A DNA stretch of 64,000 nt. It comes from Clostridiales bacterium UBA1316. Lineage in GTDB: Bacteria; Bacillota; Clostridia; Oscillospirales; Oscillospiraceae. Below are positions 52,922 through 60,836 of this stretch, in pieces (within the stretch, counting starts at the first letter, position 1; every line of letters starts with the position of its first letter). The position numbers were made by a program, and so were the translations under genes. Below the pieces are notes generated by a model. The model was not told the origin of the DNA, searched no databases, and saw only the letters and a program-made list of their open reading frames with translations. The DNA lies in contig DBTM01000043.1 in the NCBI GenBank assembly GCA_002307055.1, forward strand, positions 12,926-76,925. The letters run 5' to 3'.

Positions 52922-53347
52922 ATGACGATTGTTTTAAATTCCGACAGCGCGCATGATACGGCCGAAGCCGGGCGCTCACTTGCCGCCCAACTGAATAAAG
53001 GCAGCTGTGTCGCTCTTTTTGGTGACTTAGGTGCCGGAAAAACGTCGTTTGTCAGAGGTCTGGCTGAGGGCCTGGGCCTGAAAGCCCGCGTGACAAGCCC
53101 AACCTTTACCATTGTCAACGAATATTTAGGCACTGTCCCGCTTTTTCATTTTGATATGTACCGTCTGAAAAGCGAGGACGAGCTCTTCGAGCTCGGCTGG
53201 GACGATTACCTTGACCGCGGCGGCATTATCGCCGTTGAATGGAGCGAACGCGCCGCCAATTCCTTCCCGGAAAATACCGTCCGCGTTCACATCGAGAAAA
53301 CGGGTGAGCACAGCCGCCGGATCGAAATCGTTTATCCCGAGGAGTAA
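52922..53347 (+). CDS. tsaE: tRNA threonylcarbamoyladenosine ATPase TsaE
   Basis: 141 residues. P-loop FGDLGAGKTSFVRG (about 33-46), TSPTFTIVNEY, FHFDMYRLKSEDELFELGWDDY given in part as HFDMYRLKSEDE, and VEWSERA. ATPase of the TsaBDE complex for the t6A37 modification. Two bases before tsaB. Confidence 0.95.
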   Translation: MTIVLNSDSAHDTAEAGRSLAAQLNKGSCVALFGDLGAGKTSFVRGLAEGLGLKARVTSPTFTIVNEYLGTVPLFHFDMYRLKSEDELFELGWDDYLDRGGIIAVEWSERAANSFPENTVRVHIEKTGEHSRRIEIVYPEE

Positions 53348-53349
53348 TT

Positions 53350-54054
53350 ATGATAACACTGTCTATTGAATCGTCCGCTAAATCGGCCTCCGTCGCGCTG
53401 ACGGACGGCTCCAGCCTCCTCGCTCAGTACTTTCAGAATTCGGGCCTGACGCATAGCCGGACGCTGCTGAAAATGGCGGAAGACATGCTTTCTAATCTTG
53501 ATATGAAAGTCAAGGACCTGGAGCTTATCGCTGTCGCCAGCGGCCCCGGCTCCTTCACAGGAATACGTATCGGCGTCTCCGCGGCTATCGGGCTTGCCTG
53601 GGGAGCCAATCTCCCAATCTGCGGCGTATCGACACTGGAAGCGATGGCTCACCCGCCTGAGCAACCGGACTGCGTGATCTGCCCGGTGATGGATGCCCGC
53701 CGCAGCCAGGTTTACACAGCATCCTTCGCGTATACCGAGGGCCGCCTGCTGCGCCTCAGCCCGGACCGCGCCCTATCGCTCGCCGAGCTCTCCGCTGAAG
53801 CTTCCGCGTCCGGCAAGCCCTATCTTCTTGTTGGAGACGGCGCGCAGCTGTGTTATAATGCTTTTTCAGTAACCGGCGGCATCTCCTGCGCCCTGGCCCC
53901 CATCCCGCTCCGATATCAAACCGCCTGGGGCGTTGCGTGCGCTTCCGTTAACGCGCCGAAAACAGCCGCGTCGGAGCTCAAGCCCAACTATCTCAGGGCC
54001 TCGCAGGCCGAACGCGAACGTCAGGAAAAGCAGGACAAGCAGACCGGCTCGTAA
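53350..54054 (+). CDS. tsaB: tRNA threonylcarbamoyladenosine protein TsaB
   Basis: 234 residues, ASKHA fold: ITLSIESSAKSASVALTD, SGLTHSRTLL, AVASGPGSFTGIRIGVSA, VCPVMDARRSQVYTA-like block, FRYQTAWGVA-like end. Scaffold of TsaD and TsaE. Follows tsaE directly; the usual rimI and tsaD do not follow, upp does. C-terminal tail is charged (ERERQEKQDKQ). Confidence 0.92.
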   Translation: MITLSIESSAKSASVALTDGSSLLAQYFQNSGLTHSRTLLKMAEDMLSNLDMKVKDLELIAVASGPGSFTGIRIGVSAAIGLAWGANLPICGVSTLEAMAHPPEQPDCVICPVMDARRSQVYTASFAYTEGRLLRLSPDRALSLAELSAEASASGKPYLLVGDGAQLCYNAFSVTGGISCALAPIPLRYQTAWGVACASVNAPKTAASELKPNYLRASQAERERQEKQDKQTGS

Positions 54055-54175
54055 AGAGCAGTCAATAACACTCTTAATTATTGTACAGCGGCAGCCTTTG
54101 TAAACCGTTATCCTCAAACATCTCATCAATTGACCGGCGGAATTGATGACGCGGAAATAAACGCCGGAGAAATGG

Positions 54176-54814
54176 ATGAATATTATGGCATCATTACATG
54201 TTCTCGACCATCCCCTCCTGCAGCACAAGCTATCAATCATCAGGGACAAAAACACGAGCGTCAAAGAATTCCGCGAGCTCATCTCCGAGATTGCCACGCT
54301 GATGTGCTATGAGGCAACGCGGGACCTGCCCGTTGAAATCTGCAATGTTGAGACGCCTGTGGCTATGGCAAAGGTCAAGAAAATAGCCGGTAAAAAAATG
54401 GCTGTTGTCCCCATTCTCCGCGCCGGGCTCGGCATGGTTGACGGGATGCTCACCCTCGTCCCCTCCGCCAAGGTCGGCCATATCGGTTTATACAGGGACC
54501 CCGACACGCTGGAGCCGGTCGAATACTACTGCAAGCTGCCCAAGGATATCGCCGAGCGCGAGGTCTATCTCGTTGACCCCATGCTCGCCACCGGCGGCAG
54601 CGCCACCGCCGCCATCCGTTTCATCAAAAACTACGGCTGCACCCATATTAAGCTTATGTGCATCATCTCCGCGCCGGAGGGTATCGCCCGCGTTCAGGCC
54701 GATCACCCTGATGTTGACATATTCGTCGCTGCCGTCGATGAAAAGCTCAACAGCCACGGCTATATCGTCCCCGGCCTCGGTGACGCCGGCGACCGCATCT
54801 TCGGTACGAAGTAA
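54176..54814 (+). CDS. upp: Uracil phosphoribosyltransferase
   Basis: 212 residues from the ATG at 54176, six bases after GGAG (an in-frame ATG at 54185 is too far). Motifs: [18 protein letters not shown] (6-23, given in part), [32 protein letters not shown] loop [12 protein letters not shown] and the uracil-binding [13 protein letters not shown]. Salvages uracil to UMP. Confidence 0.96.
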   Translation: MNIMASLHVLDHPLLQHKLSIIRDKNTSVKEFRELISEIATLMCYEATRDLPVEICNVETPVAMAKVKKIAGKKMAVVPILRAGLGMVDGMLTLVPSAKVGHIGLYRDPDTLEPVEYYCKLPKDIAEREVYLVDPMLATGGSATAAIRFIKNYGCTHIKLMCIISAPEGIARVQADHPDVDIFVAAVDEKLNSHGYIVPGLGDAGDRIFGTK

Positions 54815-54867
54815 GCTCCAACACGTCAATAACACCGAAGCCTCACGGCTGAAGGGGAAAATATTCA

Positions 54868-54896
54868 GGTACAGGGTACGATTCGTATTCTGTACC
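54868..54896 (+). terminator. Hairpin after upp
   Basis: 13-bp stem with two G-T pairs and an ATT loop; moderate T content follows. Probably ends the tsaE-tsaB-upp transcript before the ABC genes. Confidence 0.55.
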
Positions 54897-54942
54897 GTTT
54901 CCTGTTGTGCTTATTTTAATGCGTTGAGAGGAAGTAAATACG

Positions 54943-55917
54943 ATGATTGTACTGCAGAATATCAACAAAACATTCCGCGTCGCAAAGCGTCAGCCCGGCT
55001 TCGGGCAAGCCTTTAAAGCCTTATTCGCCCGTGAATACGAGACGGTTCACGCCCTTGATGATGTCAATTTCACAATCCGCGACGGTGAAATGGTTGGTTA
55101 TATCGGCCCCAACGGCGCCGGTAAAAGCACAACAATCAAAATCATGTGCGGCGTCCTGACGCCTGACAGCGGCACCTGCCGGATTGACGGACGCACCCCC
55201 TGGGAAGACCGGATTGCCCACACGCAGCATATCGGCGTCGTTTTCGGTCAGCGCAGTCAGCTCTGGTGGGATGTCCCCGTCTGCGACAGCTTTGAGCTGA
55301 TCCGTGATATCTATAACGTGGATGACGCGGCATACAAACGCAAGCTTGACGAGCTCGCCGCGCTGCTTGATTTGTCCGAGCTTTTAAAAACACCGGCGCG
55401 CAGTCTCAGCCTCGGTCAGCGCATGCGCTGTGAGCTGGCCGCCTCCCTGCTGCACAGCCCCAATATCCTCTTCCTGGACGAGCCGACCATCGGCCTCGAC
55501 GCCGTATCCAAAATCGCCGTCCGGCAGTATATTAAAAAGCTCAACGCCGATCACGGCACCACCGTCATCCTGACAACGCACGACATGCAGGATATCGAAG
55601 CCTTAACCGAGCGTATCCTGCTCATCGGCAAGGGCCGCATCCTGCTTGACGGCAGCCTTCAGGAGCTCAAAAAGCATTCCTCCGAACGCAAAACCGTTGT
55701 TTTTGATTATCACGGCGAGCTGCCCCTTCTCTGTGACGGTATGACCTTAAAAGACCACCGAGAAAGCCGCCTGACCATCGAGCTCAACCCTCTTATATGC
55801 TCCGTCTCAACGGCCATCGCCTATTTATCCGCGCAGGTGGAGGTGCTGGACATTTCCGTTTCGGACATCAGCGCCGAGGAAATGGTCGCGGGCCTGTATA
55901 AGGAATACCGCATATGA
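54943..55917 (+). CDS. ABC-2 type exporter, ATP-binding protein
   Basis: 324 residues. Walker A GPNGAGKSTTIK (about 52-63), Q-loop FGQRSQLWWD, signature LSLGQRMRCELA, Walker B ILFLDEPTIGLD, H-loop LTTHDMQD, plus an 85-residue C-terminal extension. The QRSQLWWD Q-loop is typical of the NatA-like group paired with two ABC-2 (DUF990-type) permeases. Overlaps the next gene by ATGA. Substrate unknown. Confidence 0.92.
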   Translation: MIVLQNINKTFRVAKRQPGFGQAFKALFAREYETVHALDDVNFTIRDGEMVGYIGPNGAGKSTTIKIMCGVLTPDSGTCRIDGRTPWEDRIAHTQHIGVVFGQRSQLWWDVPVCDSFELIRDIYNVDDAAYKRKLDELAALLDLSELLKTPARSLSLGQRMRCELAASLLHSPNILFLDEPTIGLDAVSKIAVRQYIKKLNADHGTTVILTTHDMQDIEALTERILLIGKGRILLDGSLQELKKHSSERKTVVFDYHGELPLLCDGMTLKDHRESRLTIELNPLICSVSTAIAYLSAQVEVLDISVSDISAEEMVAGLYKEYRI

Positions 55918-56717
55918 AAAAATACATGGCCATTATCCGCATCCGCTTTTCAAACAGCCTGCAATACCGCACGGCGGCTCTGGCTGGCCTTGTGACGCAA
56001 TTTGCTTGGGGCTTCATGGAAATACTCGCCTTTTCGGCCTTTTACAGAGCGAACCCGTCCGCTTTCCCGATGACTTTTTCGCAGACAGTCTCTTACATAT
56101 GGCTTCAACAAGCATTAGTGATGTTATTTATGGTCTGGTTCTTCGAAGCCGATATATTCAAGGCGATTTCCGACGGCAGCATCGCCTATGAGCTCGCGCG
56201 CCCTGTCGACCTATATAACCGCTGGTTCTGCCAGTCCATCGCCAACAGGCTCTCTAAAGCCGTACTGCGGTGTATTCCCATTCTCATCGTCGCCTTTCTC
56301 ATCCCCGGACCCTTCAGAATGTCCCTGCCGCCGAGCGCCGCCCAGTTTCTGCTCTTTCTCATATCCGCTGCGCTCAGCCTGTGCGTCGTCGTGGTATTCA
56401 GTATGATCATCTACATATCCACCTTCTACACCCTGTCACCAATCGGCGTGCGCATCATCTCGGCCGTCCTTGCGGACTTTTTAGCCGGTGGGACAGTCCC
56501 TCTGCCTTTCTTCCCTCCGGCCTTTCGCGCCGTTGCGGAGCTCCTGCCCTTTGCCGCCATGCAGAACATGCCGCTTCGTCTCTACAGCGGCAACATCGCG
56601 GGCTCCGACGCCGTGCGCGGCATCGGCCTACAGGTATTCTGGCTGCTTGCTCTCACGCTCATCGGCAAGCTCATGATGCGTCACGCCCTCAAACGCGTCG
56701 TTGTCCAAGGAGGTTAG
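55914..56717 (+). CDS. ABC-2 type exporter, permease 1
   Basis: 267 residues, six membrane helices: FSNSLQYRTAALAGLVTQF (start of helix 1), WFFEADIFKAISDGSIAYELARPVDLY given in part as SDGSIAYELARPVDLY, a motif of ABC-2 permeases with the elbow helix, and a C-terminal VFWLLALTLIGKLMM helix. Coupled to the ATPase gene; ends 75 bp before permease 2. Confidence 0.85.
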   Translation: MKKYMAIIRIRFSNSLQYRTAALAGLVTQFAWGFMEILAFSAFYRANPSAFPMTFSQTVSYIWLQQALVMLFMVWFFEADIFKAISDGSIAYELARPVDLYNRWFCQSIANRLSKAVLRCIPILIVAFLIPGPFRMSLPPSAAQFLLFLISAALSLCVVVVFSMIIYISTFYTLSPIGVRIISAVLADFLAGGTVPLPFFPPAFRAVAELLPFAAMQNMPLRLYSGNIAGSDAVRGIGLQVFWLLALTLIGKLMMRHALKRVVVQGG

Positions 56718-56792
56718 TGGGTAAACGTTTTCACGACCATTTACTACGCAAAGCATTGATTTTTATAATCAGATTGAAGGTGATAAAGTCAT

Positions 56793-57569
56793 ATGAAGCT
56801 GTATTTAAAGTTTTTCGCGATGAACCTTAAAAGTCAGATGCAATATAAGGTTTCATTTTTCCTGACGGCTATGGGGCAGTTTCTCGTCTCTTTTTCCGCG
56901 CTTCTCGGCGTCTGGTTCATGTTCACCCGCTTTAATGCGGTTGAAGGCTTCAGCTTTCCGCAGGTGCTCCTGTGCTTTGCCGCGGTGCTGATGGCTTTCT
57001 CGCTCGCCGAATGCTTCGGCCGTGGCTTTGACGTCTTCCCGCAAATGATCAGCAACGGTGAATTTGACCGCGCGCTCGTCCGCCCGCGGCAAGAGGTCTT
57101 TCAGGTTCTCGCAATGAAAATGGAGTTCACGCGCATGGGTCGGCTTTTGCAGGCTGTGCTGGTCTTTTGCTACGCGCTCCCCGCCAGCGGCGTCCTCTGG
57201 ACCTGGGATAAAATATTGACGCTCATTTTGATGATATCCTGCGGCAGCATCATCTTCTTCTGCCTGTTTTTAATCTACGCCGCCATCTCCTTTTTCACCA
57301 TCGAAGGCCTGGAATTCATGAATGTCTTCACCGACGGCGGCAGAGAATTCGGCCGCTACCCCTTCTCAGTCTACGGCAAGGACGTCCTCAAATTCCTGAC
57401 CTACATCATCCCCCTTGCCCTTTTCCAATACTATCCCCTTCTCTATCTGCTCGGCAAAACCACGAATGTCCTCTATATGCTGACCCCAATATTAGGCCTT
57501 CTTTTCATCATCCCCAGCACCGTCTTCTGGAAATTCGGTCTCAGGAAATACAAATCGACAGGCTCGTAG
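56793..57569 (+). CDS. ABC-2 type exporter, permease 2
   Basis: 258 residues, six membrane helices. ISNGEFDRALVRPRQEVFQV is the matching elbow motif of the DUF990 family; FTDGGREFGRYPFSVYG and TYIIPLALFQYYPLLYLLG follow. ATG after AAGGTGAT. Forms the heterodimeric channel with permease 1. Confidence 0.87.
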   Translation: MKLYLKFFAMNLKSQMQYKVSFFLTAMGQFLVSFSALLGVWFMFTRFNAVEGFSFPQVLLCFAAVLMAFSLAECFGRGFDVFPQMISNGEFDRALVRPRQEVFQVLAMKMEFTRMGRLLQAVLVFCYALPASGVLWTWDKILTLILMISCGSIIFFCLFLIYAAISFFTIEGLEFMNVFTDGGREFGRYPFSVYGKDVLKFLTYIIPLALFQYYPLLYLLGKTTNVLYMLTPILGLLFIIPSTVFWKFGLRKYKSTGS

Positions 57570-57652
57570 TTAAATTTCGCACACAACAGCCATAGAAGTC
57601 GAATACGCATTCTGCCTGGTTCTTTGCTCCAGGAGGCTGCGAACCGCCGTAG

Positions 57653-57673
57653 GGGCAGACCTCGTGTCTGCCC
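57653..57673. repeat. GGGCAGAC hairpin element
   Basis: Eight-base inverted repeat with a five-base loop, in a CGTAGGGGCAGAC context typical of dispersed intergenic palindromes. It could end the ABC transcript. A short direct repeat TACGACAGAAT occurs twice near 57707-57730. Confidence 0.5.
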
Positions 57674-57794
57674 TTCGTCCTTCAAGTGTAATGGTCTGCG
57701 GGTTTCTTACGACAGAATTACGACAGAATTCTAATTTTACCAAATATATACTGGTAGCCATTTAACAAGTATGATATTATTCAAGTAATTTTTG

Positions 57795-58017
57795 ATATAT
57801 GTGTTAAATGAGAAGTACCAAAATATAGGGTATGGCAGTGAAGCAACGAAAACGATGATTGATTATGCTTTTAAACAAAGGGTTCATCGGATTTATGCTG
57901 AATGTGCTCCGCAAAATGAGCCATCTTGGAAGGTTGTGGAATGTGTCGGACTAACGAGAGGCACATTTTAGACAGAACGTTTCTTTTCGTGCTGATGAAA
58001 ATGGAAATCCGAGAGAA
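57795..58017 (+). pseudogene. GNAT acetyltransferase remnant
   Basis: Reading from 57795 gives the acetyl-CoA-binding half of a GNAT enzyme: VLNEKYQNIGYGSEATKTM (given in part as YQNIGYGSEA), then RVHRIYAECAPQNEPSWKVV. After GLTR the frame breaks at about 57959 with an apparent two-base loss, and from 57961 the next frame continues AHFRQNVSFRADENGNPRE. The N-terminal half is absent (stop at 57786). The homology stops at 58017, one base before the left 49-bp repeat. Confidence 0.8.
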
Positions 58018-58066
58018 CCCCTGCTCCACCTTGGGGGAGCTGTCGCCCGCAGGCGACTGAGGGGGA
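58018..58066 (+). repeat. 49-bp inverted repeat, left copy
   Basis: Matches the reverse complement of 58474-58522 with two differences. Contains CCACCTTGGGGGA, GTCGCCCGCAGGCGAC (itself palindromic) and TGAGGGGGA. Lies between the GNAT remnant and the DUF559 start. Confidence 0.9.
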
Positions 58067-58091
58067 GACCTAGCTGAAAGGAGCACATATC

Positions 58092-58457
58092 ATGCCATTG
58101 CCCTATAATAAAAAACTGACACCAAGGGCCATCGCGCTAAGGAAAGACTCGACCCCGCAGGAAAACAAGCTTTGGTACCGCTTTCTAAATAAATATCCAG
58201 TGAGATTCAAACGCCAGAAACCAATTGATAATTTTATAGCGGATTTCTATTGCGATTCCGCAATGCTGATAGTCGAGTTAGATGGTTCTCAGCACTTCAC
58301 AGAAGACGGCCGCCAGTACGACGAAACCCGATCAAGAATCCTCGAGCATTATGGCCTTCAGGTACTTAGATTCACGAACTCTGACGTAGATACGAATTTC
58401 GACATTGTCTGTGAGCAGATCGATGAAACGGTAAAACAGAGAACAGGAATATCCTGA
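58092..58457 (+). CDS. DUF559 (Vsr/PD-(D/E)XK-like) endonuclease-domain protein
   Basis: 121 residues, complete. Begins with the helix NKKLTPRAIALRKDSTPQENKLWYRFL (in part TPQENKLWYRFL), then KRQKPIDNFIADFYC and AMLIVELDGSQHF, carrying D...ELDG, the D-ExK-like core of the restriction-endonuclease fold, then YDETRSRILEHYGLQVLRFTN (in part). SD AAAGGAG nine bases from the ATG. The whole gene and its ribosome site fit between two inverted 49-bp repeats. Substrate unknown; DUF559 proteins are related to very-short-patch-repair nucleases. Confidence 0.88.
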   Translation: MPLPYNKKLTPRAIALRKDSTPQENKLWYRFLNKYPVRFKRQKPIDNFIADFYCDSAMLIVELDGSQHFTEDGRQYDETRSRILEHYGLQVLRFTNSDVDTNFDIVCEQIDETVKQRTGIS

Positions 58458-58473
58458 TACTATCACTGGAGCT

Positions 58474-58522
58474 TCCCCCTCAGTCGCCTGCGGGCGACAG
58501 TTCCCCCAAGGTGGAGCTGGGG
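58474..58522 (-). repeat. 49-bp inverted repeat, right copy
   Basis: Inverted relative to 58018-58066 with two mismatches. Begins 16 bases after the DUF559 stop, so it can also act as the terminator of that gene through its own GTCGCCTGCGGGCGAC palindrome. Confidence 0.9.
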
Positions 58523-58672
58523 TTAAGCGGCAAATCTACGATAATTTTTTCTAGTTTCTATGTAACGCCGAAAACAAATGAAAACCGCTGCGGCGTCTAT
58601 GATTCTAGGCGCTGCAATAGTCTGCCCTCGCCCCCGCATCCCACGTCCAATAATTCTCCTCCGCGGAGGGGT

Positions 58673-58706
58673 GGCACAAGTCCTTACAAAGCAAGTGCCT
58701 TGTGCC
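58673..58706. repeat. GGCACAAG inverted repeat
   Basis: Eight-base inverted repeat around an 18-base centre in the gap between the DUF559 unit and the ABC-F gene (58523-58758). No gene seen in that gap. Probably another dispersed palindrome and possibly the ABC-F terminator. Confidence 0.45.
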
Positions 58707-58758
58707 GGGGTGGTTCCGCGCGACGCCGATTTTCTCCGTCTAAACAAACCATCTCGTC

Positions 58759-60621
58759 TCACTCCGACAACGCCGCCCACTCACCATATTTTTCATTAAT
58801 CGCTGCTTTTATTTCCGCTTCCTCCGTATCAAGCGCCAACAGCTTTTCGTAATCCGAGCAGTACGCGTCGCGTTGATCTCCTAAATCCTTCAGCTTTTCT
58901 TCGAGAGAGGCGATGTCTTTTTCAAGCTTCGCAATCTGTTTCTCGGGCGAGGCGGTGCTTTTCTTCACGGGTTTTTGCTCGGGATGATGCTTTTTCGCGG
59001 CGCTTTCACTTTTGGCGTTACCCGCTTTTACGGCGCGGTATTTCTCATACGAGCCCCTGAAATCGGTAATTTTCCCGTCCTCGAGCTCCCAAATCCGCGT
59101 TGCGAAGCGGTTGACAAAATAGCGGTCGTGCGAAACAAAGAGCAGCGTTTCGCCGTAATCCTCAACGGCTTCCTCAATCCACTCGCGGGACGAGATATCG
59201 AGATGGTTCGTCGGTTCGTCGAGAATCAAAAAGTTGATACCCTCCTTCATCAGGATGCACAGCCTCAGGCGGCTCTGTTCGCCGCCGGACAGCGCGCCGA
59301 CCTGCTTGAACACGTCCTCACCGGAAAACTTAAACGCGCCGAGCCTGTTCCTCGCTGTCTGCGGGGAACAGTTTTCTTCATAAACCAGCGTATCGATCAG
59401 CGTTCGTTCCGGGTGATTAAAATGGACAATCTGCGGCAGGTACGCCGTTTTGACGGACGGCCCTTTTTTAACGATTCCGCCGTCCTGCTTAAGCTCATTG
59501 AGTATAATTTTTATCAGTGTGGACTTCCCTGTCCCGTTATCGCCGATGAGCGCGATGCGTTCGCCGCCCTGCACCAGCAGCTCCACGTCTGAAAACAGCT
59601 TTTTTCCGTCAAAATATTTCGTGAGTCCTTTTAAAACAAGCACCTCGTCTCCGCGGAAAGCCTTTTCGCCGAAGCGCGCGCCCAGGCTTTTTTCCTTTTT
59701 CGGCCGGTCTGTCTGGAGGAGCCGTTCAATCCGGCTCTCGATGGCAAAGGACTTTTTCATGAGGTTCTTGTTGCCGGTGCCCCACTGATAAAGCCTGTCC
59801 GCCGATTCCTGGAGCCGTTTTGCCTCTGTTTGCTCGAACTCGTATTTCTTGAGCTGCTCCTGATACCGGCGTTCCTTCTCGATGACGTAAAAGCTGTAGT
59901 TACCGCCGTAATACTCCGCTTTCCCGGCTTCGATCTCAATCGTCCGGCTCACGGCGCTGTCCAGGAAATATCGGTCATGCGAAATGATGAGCACGGTGCC
60001 CTTATATTTGCTTAAGTACTCCTCCAGCCACTCCGTCGCGTTGATGTCCAGATGATTTGTCGGTTCGTCGAGCAGAAGGATATCCGTGTCCTCGAGTATG
60101 AGCCGCGCCAGATTGACGCGCGTCTTCTCTCCGCCTGAAAGCGTTGAAAACAGCTGTTCCCGCTGCTTTTGCGGAATCTCCAGCCCGTTGGCGACGCGGT
60201 TGCGCTCAATCAGCACATCATAGCCGCCGGAACGGTCAAAGTCATAAGCCAGCCTGTCGTATTCGTCCAGCAGCGCGTGAGAACCGTCTGTAGCCATCTG
60301 CTCCTCAAGAGCTTCCATGCTTGACTTGAGTTCGAGCAGCCTTTTCTGTGCCGAAATTAAAACATCCTCCGTCGTAAAGTCAGCGGGGTAAGCGGGTATT
60401 TGCGAAACAAGCCCGAGCCGCCTGTCTTTAGGCAGGACAATGATCCCCTCATTCGCTTCGATTTCCCCTGAAATAATGCGGAACAGCGTCGTTTTTCCGG
60501 CTCCGTTTTTGCCCAGCAATCCGACGTGCTCACCTTCGTTTATCTCAAAAGAAAGCCCGTCCAGGATGTCCTTTCCCTCTTCAAAAGCCTTCTTTATATT
60601 TTGCACTGAAATGTCAACCAT
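58759..60621 (-). CDS. ABC-F family ATPase
   Basis: 620 residues, two fused ATPase domains and no membrane part. First: GLLGKNGAGKTTLF (about 33-46), LSGGEKTRVNLARL, LLLDEPTNHLD, SHDRYFLD. Linker with the arm FEQTEAKRLQESADRLYQWG. Second: LIGDNGTGKSTLIK, LSGGEQSRLRLCIL, LILDEPTNHLDIS. A C-terminal coiled coil (about 540-620, KQIAKLEKDIASLEEKLKDL). This matches the Uup/YdiF-YfmR-like translation-factor group rather than drug export. Start at the ATG at 60621 (VDISVQN) after GGATGG; the GTG at 60636 is possible. Confidence 0.9.
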   Translation of the reverse strand: MVDISVQNIKKAFEEGKDILDGLSFEINEGEHVGLLGKNGAGKTTLFRIISGEIEANEGIIVLPKDRRLGLVSQIPAYPADFTTEDVLISAQKRLLELKSSMEALEEQMATDGSHALLDEYDRLAYDFDRSGGYDVLIERNRVANGLEIPQKQREQLFSTLSGGEKTRVNLARLILEDTDILLLDEPTNHLDINATEWLEEYLSKYKGTVLIISHDRYFLDSAVSRTIEIEAGKAEYYGGNYSFYVIEKERRYQEQLKKYEFEQTEAKRLQESADRLYQWGTGNKNLMKKSFAIESRIERLLQTDRPKKEKSLGARFGEKAFRGDEVLVLKGLTKYFDGKKLFSDVELLVQGGERIALIGDNGTGKSTLIKIILNELKQDGGIVKKGPSVKTAYLPQIVHFNHPERTLIDTLVYEENCSPQTARNRLGAFKFSGEDVFKQVGALSGGEQSRLRLCILMKEGINFLILDEPTNHLDISSREWIEEAVEDYGETLLFVSHDRYFVNRFATRIWELEDGKITDFRGSYEKYRAVKAGNAKSESAAKKHHPEQKPVKKSTASPEKQIAKLEKDIASLEEKLKDLGDQRDAYCSDYEKLLALDTEEAEIKAAINEKYGEWAALSE

Positions 60622-60695
60622 ATAACCATCCATCACAAACGCGGCCGTGTTTACCGGTTTTTACACGGCATGCGGTACATTCTAATTAAATTTTT

Positions 60696-60709
60696 GTAGA
60701 TTAATCTAC
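60696..60709. promoter_or_regulatory. GTAGATTAATCTAC palindrome
   Basis: Perfect 14-bp palindrome between the divergent ABC-F and nadB genes, about 35 bp ahead of the nadB -35 box. Candidate operator; not matched to a known NAD regulator site. Confidence 0.4.
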
Positions 60710-60741
60710 TGATATTTATTTACTATTATAGCACAAAGATG

Positions 60742-60771
60742 TTGTTAATCTCAATGTGCCTATGCTATAAT
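60742..60771 (+). promoter_or_regulatory. Probable nadB promoter
   Basis: TTGTTA (60742-60747), 18-bp spacer, TATAAT (60766-60771), 65 bp upstream of nadB. Confidence 0.65.
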
Positions 60772-60836
60772 ACGTGCAAATGCAAGTAAATTATGCGTAA
60801 TAATTATAGACTTTTAGTCGCAACTGAGGTGTTTCT

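Noticed and set aside
58092..58457. DUF559 gene as part of a restriction-modification system
   Set aside because: No methyltransferase or specificity gene lies within several kilobases.
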